Position numbers and translations under genes: made by a program. From contig WYBP01000008.1 in NCBI GenBank assembly GCA_011525845.1, positions 186,001-250,000 of the forward strand: DNA of 64,000 nt, given 5' to 3'. The notes beneath the pieces are model-generated. The model was not told the DNA's origin, searched no databases, and was given only the letters and a program-made list of their open reading frames with translations. Below are positions 15,854 through 24,018 of this stretch, piece after piece (position 1 is the first letter of the stretch; each line of letters starts with the position of its first letter). Source of the DNA: Gemmatimonadaceae bacterium. GTDB taxonomy: Bacteria; Gemmatimonadota; Gemmatimonadetes; Gemmatimonadales; Gemmatimonadaceae.

Positions 15854-18576
15854 GCCGGGAACGGCGCGCCGTCACGGTGCGCACGGTGCTGCTGCTCGTG
15901 GGCGCGACGACGCTCGCGTACATCCTGGTCGCCTCGGCGCAGCTCACGCGCGTGCTGAATCCCGCGGCCAGCGCACTGCGCGGCCGTGCCAGCGACCTCC
16001 TGAGCGACCACGACGCGATCGCCGAGAACCAGCGGAGGATGCGCATCGCACGCCGCGACCTCGCGCGGCATGTCCCCCCCTTCGCGGCGGGAGCCGCCCC
16101 CCCGCGCCCGCTCGAGGAGCTGCGCGAAGAGGTGCGAACGCTCCTCGACTCGGCGACCGCGGTCGGGCCACGCGTCGAACGGTCGGAGTTGCCCGCGGCG
16201 ATGCGGCTCCTGCTGGCGGAGGCCGTGGCGGAGGAGACGGCGTTCGGCCTCGACCTGATGCGGGCGATCCGCAGCGTCGCGCTCGGACGAGCGGCGGAGG
16301 CCGTGGGTGACCTCCGGACCTCCGGGGTGCACTCGGACTCGTCCGCCGTGCTGCTCTCGATGGCGCAGCGCGCGGCCCTGGGCAGCCTGCTCGAGGGCGA
16401 GAACCGCCTGCTCGGCGAGCTGCAGTGGCTCGATCGCTGGTCCCGCGCCTGGGCGCTCTCCGGCGTGCTGCTCTTCGCCCTCGGTGTCTGGTTCGTCCAC
16501 CGGCGGCTCTACCGGCCGGTGCGGCGGATGGAGGAGGCCGTGCGGCGCGTGGCGGACGGCGACCTCGCGGCGGAGGTGGAGATCGACCGCGCCGATGAGC
16601 TGGGACGCCTCGGGATGCACCTGAATGCGATGACGGCGGTGCTCCGGGAGCGGGCCCTCGACGCCACCCGGGAGCGGGCCACCCTCGTCGCGCGCTTCGG
16701 GCGGCTGCTCGACGAGTCGTCGAACGAGATCTGCGTGTTCGACGCGACCAGCCTGCGCGCCGTCCAGGCGAACCGCGGGGCGCTGCGCGGGCTCGGGTAC
16801 GCCGCCGACGAGGTGGGGTCGATCACGCTGCCGCAGCTGCTGGCGCAGCACGACGCGCTGGCGCTCCGCGCCCACCTCGATGCGCTGCGCAGCGGACGCC
16901 AGGACCGCGTCTTCCTCACCACGCGCCAGACGCGGAAGGATGGGACCACCTATCCGGTGGAGATGACCCTCCAGTTCTCGCGTGACGGGGAGGCCGGCGT
17001 CTTCCTCACGGTGGCGGAGGAGGCCGGCATGCGGCAGCGCGCGCGCGCGCTGGACGAGCGCCTGCGGGAGTTCGCCTTGGCGCAGCAGCGCGTGCTGGGG
17101 TCCGGCGACCTGTCATTGGGCCTCGGCGCCCTCACCGCCATGGCCGCCGACGCGCTGGACGCGGCGCGCGTCTCCGTCTGGCGCACGGACGGGGTCGAGC
17201 GGCGTCATCTGGCGTCGAGCGCGCCGGACGGACCGACCGACGCGACCGCGCGGCCGCTGGAGGTCCCGGTGCAGGTGAACGCCAAGGACGCCGCCCTGCT
17301 GGTCATCGAGGCCGGGGACGCCGAGCGGGACTGGACGCCCGAGGAGCGGACCTTCGCGGGCGCCGTCGCGAGCTTCGTCGCGCGGGTGCTGGACGCGCAC
17401 GAGCGCCGCGCGCTCGAGCAGGCCCTCGCGCGCGCGCAGCGCCTCGAGTCGATCGGGCAGCTCGCCGGCGGGGTGGCGCACGACTTCAACAACATCCTCA
17501 CCGCGATCCTCGGGAACCTCGAGGTCGCACGGCTCGAACTCGCGCCGGGCGACCCGGCGGACGCGCTCCTGGTCGAAGCGGAGGCCGCCGCGCGCCGCGC
17601 GGCCGATCTCACGCGGCAGCTCCTCACCTTTGCCCGCCACCAGCCGGTGGAGGCGCGCGTCTTCGACCCGAACGCGCTGGCGCGGGAGGCCGACCGCATG
17701 CTGCGGCGCCTGGTGGGTGCCCACGTGGAGCTGCGGAGCGAGCTCTCCCCCGACCTGCGCACGATCCGGATGGGCACGGGGCAGTTCGAGCAGGTGCTGG
17801 TGAACCTCGTCGTGAACGCGCGCGACGCGATGCCGGACGGGGGCGTGATCACCGTGCGCACGCGGAACGTCGACGTCACGGCCCGGGCCGGGGCGACCAG
17901 CGCGGGTCCGGGGCCGGGACGGTACATCGAGCTCTCGGTGCAGGACACCGGCGTCGGGATGGACCCCGAGACGCTCGAGCGCGTCTTCGAGCCCTTCTTC
18001 ACCACCAAGGGACCCGGCGAGGGGACGGGACTGGGGCTCGCGGTCTGCTACGGCATCGTCGAGCAGATCGGCGGGAGCATCTCGGCCGTCAGCGCGCGGG
18101 GGAAGGGGACCACCTTCCGCGTCCTCCTCCCTGCGGCCGACGAGGTGTCCGAGCCGCCGGCGAGCCCGTGGCCGCGACGGTCGCAGGGTGGGCACGAGAC
18201 GATCCTGGTCGTGGAGGACGAGCGCCCCATCCGCGACCTCATCACGCGCGCACTCATGGCTCACGGGTACACCGTGCTGACGGCCGCGGACGGCGAGGAG
18301 GCGCTGCGCGTGGTCGCGACCCACCCCACGCGGATCGACCTGCTCGTGAGCGACGTGGTGATGCCGGGGATGGGCGGTCCCGCGCTCGCCCGTGCGCTGC
18401 GCGAACGATTCCCCTGGCTGCAGGTCCTGCTCATGTCCGGGTACACCGCGGACGCGCTCCGGGATGGCGAGGTGCCCCAGGGCGCGGTGTTCGTCGCCAA
18501 GCCCTTGTCCCCGGACGACCTCGCCCGCCGGGTCCGCGACCTCCTCGACCCCGCCGGGGCCGGGTCTCCCGCCTAG
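15850..18576 (+). CDS. Membrane hybrid histidine kinase (HAMP-PAS-GAF-HisKA-HATPase-REC)
   Basis: 908 residues. Membrane helices at ~12-31 and ~201-216 flank a ~165-residue periplasmic sensor region. HAMP (~217-270), PAS (~280-390) and a GAF-like domain (~415-515) follow. The dimerisation helix carries the phospho-acceptor His544 in GGVAHDFNN; the ATPase domain shows an N-box (NLVVNARDAM, ~650-660), DTGVGMD (~699) and GTGLGLAV. The C-terminal receiver has Asp835 in LLVSDVVMPGMGG and a KP near 884. There is no DNA-binding output, so the signal must pass to another regulator. It overlaps the binding-protein gene by ATGA. Confidence 0.92.
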   Translation: MSRERRAVTVRTVLLLVGATTLAYILVASAQLTRVLNPAASALRGRASDLLSDHDAIAENQRRMRIARRDLARHVPPFAAGAAPPRPLEELREEVRTLLDSATAVGPRVERSELPAAMRLLLAEAVAEETAFGLDLMRAIRSVALGRAAEAVGDLRTSGVHSDSSAVLLSMAQRAALGSLLEGENRLLGELQWLDRWSRAWALSGVLLFALGVWFVHRRLYRPVRRMEEAVRRVADGDLAAEVEIDRADELGRLGMHLNAMTAVLRERALDATRERATLVARFGRLLDESSNEICVFDATSLRAVQANRGALRGLGYAADEVGSITLPQLLAQHDALALRAHLDALRSGRQDRVFLTTRQTRKDGTTYPVEMTLQFSRDGEAGVFLTVAEEAGMRQRARALDERLREFALAQQRVLGSGDLSLGLGALTAMAADALDAARVSVWRTDGVERRHLASSAPDGPTDATARPLEVPVQVNAKDAALLVIEAGDAERDWTPEERTFAGAVASFVARVLDAHERRALEQALARAQRLESIGQLAGGVAHDFNNILTAILGNLEVARLELAPGDPADALLVEAEAAARRAADLTRQLLTFARHQPVEARVFDPNALAREADRMLRRLVGAHVELRSELSPDLRTIRMGTGQFEQVLVNLVVNARDAMPDGGVITVRTRNVDVTARAGATSAGPGPGRYIELSVQDTGVGMDPETLERVFEPFFTTKGPGEGTGLGLAVCYGIVEQIGGSISAVSARGKGTTFRVLLPAADEVSEPPASPWPRRSQGGHETILVVEDERPIRDLITRALMAHGYTVLTAADGEEALRVVATHPTRIDLLVSDVVMPGMGGPALARALRERFPWLQVLLMSGYTADALRDGEVPQGAVFVAKPLSPDDLARRVRDLLDPAGAGSPA

Positions 18577-18585
18577 ATTCCGCGC
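18574..18585 (+). promoter_or_regulatory. Candidate -10 box of a leaderless promoter
   Basis: TAGATT (18574-18579) overlaps the kinase stop codon and is followed by six bases and the ATG at 18586, the same spacing as at 5535. The -35 position is not recognisable, so this is tentative. Confidence 0.35.
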
Positions 18586-19410
18586 ATGCAGGCGATCATC
18601 GACTACTTCGCCACCATCCCCTCCTCGCACCGCGCGCTGATCCTCGTCGGCGGGATCACCTTCTTCTGGGTGTGGGAGAGTGCGGCACCCCTCTTCCGGT
18701 TCGAGTACCGGAAGTGGTCGCACGCGCTGCTCAACATCTTCTTCACCGCGACCACCATCGCGGTGAACTTCGGCCTCGCCTTCATCCTGCTCCGCGCCTC
18801 CGACTGGGCGGTGGCGAACCGCGTGGGACTCCTCTTCCTGCTGCCGGAGACGGCGGTGCTGCTCCAGCTGGTGGTCGGCCTGCTCGTGCTCGACCTGATC
18901 TCGGCCTGGCTCGCGCACTGGGTGCAGCACAAGACGCCGCTGATGTGGCGCCTGCACCTGATCCACCACTCCGACACCAACGTCGACACCACGTCCGCGA
19001 ACCGGCACCATCCGGGGGAGAGCGTGGTGCGCTTCGCCTTCACGACGGCCGGCGTGCTGGTCGTGGGGGCGCCGATGTGGATGGTGTTCCTCTACCAAGC
19101 GGTCAGCGTGGTGCTGAGCCAGTTCAACCACGCGAACATCACGCTCCCGCCGGCGCTCGACCGTGCGCTCAGCTGGGTGATCGTCTCCCCGGACATGCAC
19201 AAGGTGCACCACCACTACGTGCTCCCGTACACCGACTCCAACTACGGGAACGTGTTCTCGGTCTGGGACCGCCTGTTCGGGACCTTCATGTCGCTCGAGC
19301 GGGCGCGCCTCGTGTACGGGATCGACACGCACATGGACCCCAAGGAGCACGCGACCGTCGGCGCGCTGCTCACGATGCCCTTCCGCCCCTACCGGAAGCC
19401 CGGCGCCTAG
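18586..19410 (+). CDS. Sterol desaturase / fatty-acid hydroxylase superfamily membrane protein
   Basis: 274 residues with four hydrophobic segments. Histidine clusters that bind the di-iron centre are present: AHWVQHK (~108), HLIHHSD (~124), NRHHPGE (~140) and SPDMHKVHHH (~205). The family inserts oxygen or double bonds into lipids, sterols or carotenoids at the inner membrane. The substrate cannot be assigned. It starts nine bases after the kinase gene and ends next to the convergent acetyltransferase gene inside a triple 10-bp repeat. Confidence 0.9.
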   Translation: MQAIIDYFATIPSSHRALILVGGITFFWVWESAAPLFRFEYRKWSHALLNIFFTATTIAVNFGLAFILLRASDWAVANRVGLLFLLPETAVLLQLVVGLLVLDLISAWLAHWVQHKTPLMWRLHLIHHSDTNVDTTSANRHHPGESVVRFAFTTAGVLVVGAPMWMVFLYQAVSVVLSQFNHANITLPPALDRALSWVIVSPDMHKVHHHYVLPYTDSNYGNVFSVWDRLFGTFMSLERARLVYGIDTHMDPKEHATVGALLTMPFRPYRKPGA

Positions 19411-19437
19411 CGGTCCCGAGCGGTCCCTAGCGGTCCT
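19411..19437. repeat. Three tandem copies of a 10-bp unit between convergent genes
   Basis: The unit CGGTCCCGAG / CGGTCCCTAG / CGGTCCTTCG is repeated at 19411, 19421 and 19431. Both neighbouring genes end in TAG around it: the hydroxylase gene at 19408-19410 and the acetyltransferase gene (minus strand) at 19427-19429. It probably arose by local slippage. Confidence 0.7.
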
Positions 19438-20038
19438 TCGGCGCGGCCGGCGGCCGCGCGAGCCGCAGCGCCAGGTGCCGGCGCACGTCCGGCCACTCCG
19501 TGCGCAGGATGCTGTACATCACCGTGTCCCGCGCGCTCCCGTCCGCGCGCGCCATGTGGTGCCGCAGCACGCCGTCCCGCTTCGCGCCGAGCCGCTCGAT
19601 CGCACGCTGGGAGGCGAAGTTGAAGTTGTCCGTCCGCAGGCCGACGACCATGCATCCGAGGGCGTCGAACGCATGCGCGAGGAGCAGGAGCTTGCAGGCG
19701 GCGTTGACGTGGCTGCGCTGCCAGCGCGCGGCATACCACGTGTAGCCGATCTCCACGCGGTCGACCTTCGCCACGATGTCGTGGTAGCGCGTGGACCCCA
19801 CCACCGCGCCGGTCGACAGCTCCCGGACCGCCCACGGGAGCATGTGTCCCTCACGGGCGCCCGCGTGGGCGTCCGCGATGTACCGGGCGACCCCGTCCGG
19901 ACGCGGGACGCTCGTGAACCAGAGCTCCCAGAGCGCGCCATCCTCGGCGGCGGCGGCGAGTCCCGGGGCGTGCGACTCCTCCAGCGGCTCGAGCCGGACC
20001 CCGTGGCCCTCGAGTGTGACGGCGACTGGCGTGTGCAT
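19427..20038 (-). CDS. GNAT N-acetyltransferase (RimJ/RimL type)
   Basis: 203 residues. The RimJ/L-like fold (Acetyltransf_3) is visible from the N-terminal VRLEPLEESHAPGL, the GSTRYHDI strand, the acyl-CoA region RWQRSHVNAACKLLLLAHAF, and NFNFASQRAIERLGAKRDG near the C-terminus. It would transfer acetyl from acetyl-CoA to an amino group of a protein, sugar or antibiotic; the acceptor is unknown. It is divergent from the lipoprotein gene at 20165. Confidence 0.87.
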   Translation of the reverse strand: MHTPVAVTLEGHGVRLEPLEESHAPGLAAAAEDGALWELWFTSVPRPDGVARYIADAHAGAREGHMLPWAVRELSTGAVVGSTRYHDIVAKVDRVEIGYTWYAARWQRSHVNAACKLLLLAHAFDALGCMVVGLRTDNFNFASQRAIERLGAKRDGVLRHHMARADGSARDTVMYSILRTEWPDVRRHLALRLARPPAAPKDR

Positions 20039-20164
20039 GGCGGTCGGAAGGTGTCACGGAGTGACGAGGCGGACGAAACCTCTACGGTGTTCAACAGTAG
20101 TATGAATATGCGATGGCGGCCGCCGTGCCGGGCCGGCCCACCCCTCCAGCCAGCCACTGACACC

Positions 20165-21247
20165 ATGCGACTCTCCTCTCCGTTCCGCCTGATCGCCGTG
20201 CTCGGTCTCGCCGCCGCTGCCGCGGCCTGCGCCGATTCCACCGGCCCCCTCGCGCTCGACGCCGACACCCTCGAGGCCGACCTGGCCGGCGCCAATGGTG
20301 CCGTCTCCGCCCCGGCCGTGGTGAGCTTCGCCGCAGTCGGCGATGCGATCGACGGCGTGCTCGCGGGCATGGGGGGCGCCGCCAGCGTGACCGACCTGCC
20401 GGCGACCCTGCTCGTGAACCCGAAGGCGGTGATGGACCAGGTGGAGCTCCGGCGGAGCCTCCGCGCGGAGACGGGCCAGCCGGCGGCGATCCCCGCCGCC
20501 GCGCTCGGCGGGACGTTCGAGTACGATGTCGCCCTCGGGCGCTACGTGAAGGGGACGCGCACGGGCGCGCCGGCGAACGGCGTCCGGTTCGTCCTCTATG
20601 CGGTCGATCCGGCCACGCACGAGATCGTGCAGCCCCTGGTCGAGACCGGCCACGTGGACCTCACCCGCACGGTGACGAACCAGACGGCGATCGCGCGCGT
20701 CGAGGTCTACGGCGGCGGCGCCAACCTCGTGAAGGTGCTGGATTACTCCGCGACCGTGTCCGGCTCCGTCGTCAGCCCGCAACTCCTCGTGGCCGGGTTC
20801 GCGAAGAACGGCACGGACTCCCTCACCTTCTCGCTCACCTCGCAGCTGACGCTCGCGACGCAGACCATCGCGATCGACTGGCGCACGGCGCTCCCCTCGC
20901 GCGGGCTCGCCTCGCGCGTGCAGCAGACCATCACCGGCGGCGCGAACCCCAACGTCACCATCGACGGCCTGCTCACCAGTTCGTCCGGGCGGGTCGGAAT
21001 CGCCGGCACGATCGAGCAGCAGACCGGTGGCACGCTCACGGTGAGGGTCAACGGTGGCATCTTCGCCACGATCTCCGTGGACAGCGCCGAGGACGAGACA
21101 CCGACGATCCTCAACCGGGACGGCGAGCCCCTCACCGAGCGCGAGGCGCACCTCCTCGAGCACATCCTCGAGTGGTTCGAGCACGCCTTCGACACGTACG
21201 AGGACCTGATGAGGCCGGTGCGCTTCCTGCTCGACCTCGCGTTCTAG
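20165..21247 (+). CDS. Hypothetical lipoprotein
   Basis: 360 residues, not recognised. The lipobox AAAAAC places the lipidated Cys at position 22, and ADSTGP follows as is common in this type of genome. The body alternates short beta strands rich in Val, Thr and Ala; the C-terminal ~50 residues are acidic and helical (LTEREAHLLEHILEWFEHAF). No enzymatic motif is visible. It lies alone between a divergent acetyltransferase and a convergent CBS gene, with a large stem-loop after its stop codon. Confidence 0.7.
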   Translation: MRLSSPFRLIAVLGLAAAAAACADSTGPLALDADTLEADLAGANGAVSAPAVVSFAAVGDAIDGVLAGMGGAASVTDLPATLLVNPKAVMDQVELRRSLRAETGQPAAIPAAALGGTFEYDVALGRYVKGTRTGAPANGVRFVLYAVDPATHEIVQPLVETGHVDLTRTVTNQTAIARVEVYGGGANLVKVLDYSATVSGSVVSPQLLVAGFAKNGTDSLTFSLTSQLTLATQTIAIDWRTALPSRGLASRVQQTITGGANPNVTIDGLLTSSSGRVGIAGTIEQQTGGTLTVRVNGGIFATISVDSAEDETPTILNRDGEPLTEREAHLLEHILEWFEHAFDTYEDLMRPVRFLLDLAF

Positions 21248-21254
21248 GGCCGCG

Positions 21255-21291
21255 GACGGGCGCGGCGCGCCTGTCGCGCGGCGCGCCCGTC
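21255..21291. terminator. Large GC-rich inverted repeat between convergent genes
   Basis: GACGGGCGCGGCGCGC (21255-21270) and GCGCGGCGCGCCCGTC (21276-21291) are complementary at 14 of 16 positions around a five-base loop. It sits just after the lipoprotein gene and just before the end of the convergent CBS gene, so it could terminate transcription from both sides. Confidence 0.5.
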
Positions 21292-21302
21292 GCGGGGCGG
21301 GG

Positions 21303-21767
21303 TCAGACGACCCCGCTCCGCTTCGGGAAGACGAAGGTGCGGTGGCTGATGCGCCGGTCGGCCACCGCCTTCACCAGGTCGACGGTCGAGACGATGCCGA
21401 CGAGCGTCTCCCCGTCCACCACCGGGAGTCGATGGATGCGCTCCTCCTTCATCACCTCGGCGGCGCGGGTGACGGGGGCGTCCGGCGGGAGCGAGCGCAC
21501 CGGACCGGGCGTCATCGCCTCCTCCACCGTGTGATTGTCGAGGATCCCGCGCTCACTCGGATCCCCGACCTCGGCGGGCTCGGCCGGCAGTGCCGCGATG
21601 AAGTCGAGCAGGTCGCTCGCGGAGAGCATGCCGACGATCCGCCCGGAGCGCACCACGGGCGCGCCCCCCAGCTTCTCCGTGGCGAAGATCTCCGCGGCCT
21701 CGCGAACACTGAGGCTCGGGGGGACGGTGAGGACGTCGCGGGTCATGATGTCGCGCAACTTGAGCAT
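21303..21767 (-). CDS. CBS-domain protein
   Basis: 154 residues made of a CBS pair. The first domain begins LRDIMTRDVLTVPPSLSVREAA and closes GRIVGMLSASDLLDF; the second has VEEAMTPGPVRSLPPDAPVTRAAEVM and LVGIVSTVDLVKAV. CBS pairs bind adenine nucleotides (AMP, ATP, SAM) and usually regulate a partner. There is no fused effector domain. GGAG lies nine bases before the start. It is 109 bp downstream of feoB, with a small hairpin between, so a link to iron uptake is possible but unproven. Confidence 0.9.
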   Translation of the reverse strand: MLKLRDIMTRDVLTVPPSLSVREAAEIFATEKLGGAPVVRSGRIVGMLSASDLLDFIAALPAEPAEVGDPSERGILDNHTVEEAMTPGPVRSLPPDAPVTRAAEVMKEERIHRLPVVDGETLVGIVSTVDLVKAVADRRISHRTFVFPKRSGVV

Positions 21768-21856
21768 GGCGGGGTCTCCGGGATCGAGGGGATGGCGTCA
21801 CCTGAAATCTCCCGGATGCCCGCGCCGGAACCATCGGTGAAGACCCTATGGCGTGT

Positions 21857-21870
21857 GGGGGATTGCCCCC
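21857..21870 (-). terminator. Small hairpin downstream of feoB
   Basis: GGGGG and CCCCC pair around ATTG seven bases past the feoB stop codon, before the CBS gene. There is no T-run; it may be a weak terminator. Confidence 0.3.
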
Positions 21871-21876
21871 GCCGCC

Positions 21877-24018
21877 TCACGCGCCTGCGACGAGCCGCCA
21901 GACCTGGGCGAGGAGGAAGCAGGTCACGAATCCCATGAGCAGCGGGAGCGCCGTCGACACCGCCGTCCACTTCGCGCTGCGGGTCTCCTTGTAGATCGTG
22001 TAGATCGTGGTGGAGCAGGGGTTGTGCAGGAGGCTGAAGAGCATGAGGCTCACCGCCGTCAGCGTCGTCCACCCGTGCGCGCGGAGCAGCTCCCCCACCT
22101 GGAGGGCGTCGAGCTCGAACATCACCCCCGCCCCGGCGCCCACCTCGGGCGTACCCCCCGCGAGCACCGTGAGCATCAGCACCGTCGGGATCACGATCTC
22201 GTTGGCGGGGATCGCGACCACGTACGCCAGCAGGATCACCCCGTTCATCCCGAGCAGGAGCCCCACGGGATCCAGCACGCCCACGAGGTGCTCGGCGACG
22301 CTCAGGTCGCCGACGTGCACGTTGCTCACCAGCCAGATCACCGCGCCGGCCGGCGCCGCGAAGACGATCGCGCGCCAGAGCACGATGAGCGTGCGGTCGA
22401 TCAGCGAGGTGTAGAGGGTCTGCAGGACGCGCGGCGGCCGGTAGGGCGGGAGCTCGAGGCTGAAGCTCGTGGCCTCCCCGCGGAGCACGGTGCGCGTGAG
22501 GAGCCACGAGGCGAAGAACATCGCGAGCACCCCGAGGAGCGTGACCGCCACCACCGCTGCGGCCGAGACGAATCCCGCGATGGCGGCGGGGACCAGCGCC
22601 CCCACGAAGATCGTGGCCATGAGGATCTGCGTCGGCCAGCGCCCGTTGCAGAGCGAGAAGTTGTTGGTGATGATCGCCACGAGCCGTTCGCGCGGGCTGT
22701 CGATCACGCGCGTGGCCACCACCCCCGCGGCGTTGCAGCCGAACCCCATGCACATCGTGAGCGCCTGCTTGCCGTGCGCGCCCACGCGCCGGAAGAGGCC
22801 GTCGAGGTTGAACGCGACCCGTGGCAGGTAGCCGAAGTCCTCGAGGAGCGTGAAGAGCGGGAAGAAGATCGCCATCGGCGGCAGCATCACGGCCACCACC
22901 CACGCGGTCGCGAGGTAGATCCCGTCGAACAGGAGGCCACGGAGCCACCACGCCATCCCGAGGTCCGTCGCGGTGGCCTGGAGCCACGGATGGACCGTCT
23001 CGACGAGCAGCACGTTCAGCATCGCCGAGGGCACGTTCGCTCCCGCGATCGTGAGCCAGAACACCACCCCGAGCATCAGGATCATCAGGGGGAACCCCGT
23101 GACGGGGCTCGTGAGCCAGCGATCGAGCGCCGTGTCGACATCGAATCGCGCACGGCGCAGGCCGGTGAGCTGCACGCGCGCGACGATGCCCTCGGCCGAC
23201 GCGTAGATGCCCTGCGTGATCCGGTCCTGGAAGTCGCCGGGGAGCCGCCACCGCACGGCGCTCGCCACCGCGAGCACCTCCTCCGGGACGGACGCCTCCA
23301 CCCGCTCGTCGGCGTTGAGCAGCCGCAGCGCGACCCATCGGCTGTTCGGCTTCCCGGGTGCCGCCGCCAGCACCGCGCGCTCCACCTCGGCGATGAGCGT
23401 CTCCACGTCGGCGGGGAAGTCGCGCACGCGGTAGGGCGTGGTCTGTACCTCACCCCGTGCCACCTCGCGGATCGCCTGGCGCAGCGCATCGATCCCCTCG
23501 CCACGCCGCGCCGCCATCGGCACCACGGGGACGCCGAGTTCGCGCGCGAGCGCGGCGGGGTCCACGCCCACGCCCAGCCGACGCGCCTCGTCCATCAGGT
23601 TGAGCGCGATCACCACGCGCGGCGTGATCTCCAGCACCTGCAGCGTGAGGTTGAGGTTCCGCTCGAGGCGCGTGGCGTCCACCACGATGACGGTCACGTC
23701 GGGCTCGCCGAAGAGGAGCATGTCGCGCGCCACCTCCTCGTCCGTACTCGCCGCCTGGAGCGAGTAGGTGCCCGGCAGGTCGACCAGCTTGAGGCGGTCC
23801 GCACCGGCCGTGAAGATCCCCTCGGCGCGCGTCACCGTCTTGCCCGGCCAGTTCCCCGTGTGCTGCCGTAGCCCAGTGAGCAGGTTGAAGATGGTGCTCT
23901 TCCCGGTGTTCGGATTCCCGGCGAGCGCCACCACGTAGTCCCAGTCGTCCGACCGGACGCCGAGCTGCACGAGGGACTCGTCACGCGCGGGGATGCGCGT
24001 GCGCATGGTGGTGTGCAT
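21877..24018 (-). CDS. feoB: Ferrous iron transport protein FeoB
   Basis: 713 residues (E. coli FeoB has 773). The G domain has G1 GNPNTGKST (~34-42), G3 DLPGTYSL (~80) and G4 NLMD (~140). A helical GDI region follows, then the membrane part with two gate motifs around GFGCNAAGVVATRVIDSPRE and PANEIVIPTVLML. It imports Fe2+ across the inner membrane. The start ATG at 24018 overlaps the upstream stop by one base (TGATG), and the upstream gene carries the FeoA domains, so the two form one translationally coupled unit. There is no feoC. Confidence 0.95.
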   Translation of the reverse strand: MHTTMRTRIPARDESLVQLGVRSDDWDYVVALAGNPNTGKSTIFNLLTGLRQHTGNWPGKTVTRAEGIFTAGADRLKLVDLPGTYSLQAASTDEEVARDMLLFGEPDVTVIVVDATRLERNLNLTLQVLEITPRVVIALNLMDEARRLGVGVDPAALARELGVPVVPMAARRGEGIDALRQAIREVARGEVQTTPYRVRDFPADVETLIAEVERAVLAAAPGKPNSRWVALRLLNADERVEASVPEEVLAVASAVRWRLPGDFQDRITQGIYASAEGIVARVQLTGLRRARFDVDTALDRWLTSPVTGFPLMILMLGVVFWLTIAGANVPSAMLNVLLVETVHPWLQATATDLGMAWWLRGLLFDGIYLATAWVVAVMLPPMAIFFPLFTLLEDFGYLPRVAFNLDGLFRRVGAHGKQALTMCMGFGCNAAGVVATRVIDSPRERLVAIITNNFSLCNGRWPTQILMATIFVGALVPAAIAGFVSAAAVVAVTLLGVLAMFFASWLLTRTVLRGEATSFSLELPPYRPPRVLQTLYTSLIDRTLIVLWRAIVFAAPAGAVIWLVSNVHVGDLSVAEHLVGVLDPVGLLLGMNGVILLAYVVAIPANEIVIPTVLMLTVLAGGTPEVGAGAGVMFELDALQVGELLRAHGWTTLTAVSLMLFSLLHNPCSTTIYTIYKETRSAKWTAVSTALPLLMGFVTCFLLAQVWRLVAGA

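Noticed and set aside
20051-20100. Small inverted repeats (GTCAC-GGA-GTGAC and a CTAC/GTAG pair) between the acetyltransferase and lipoprotein genes
   Set aside because: The arms are short or asymmetric and there is no good promoter alignment, so I could not support an operator.
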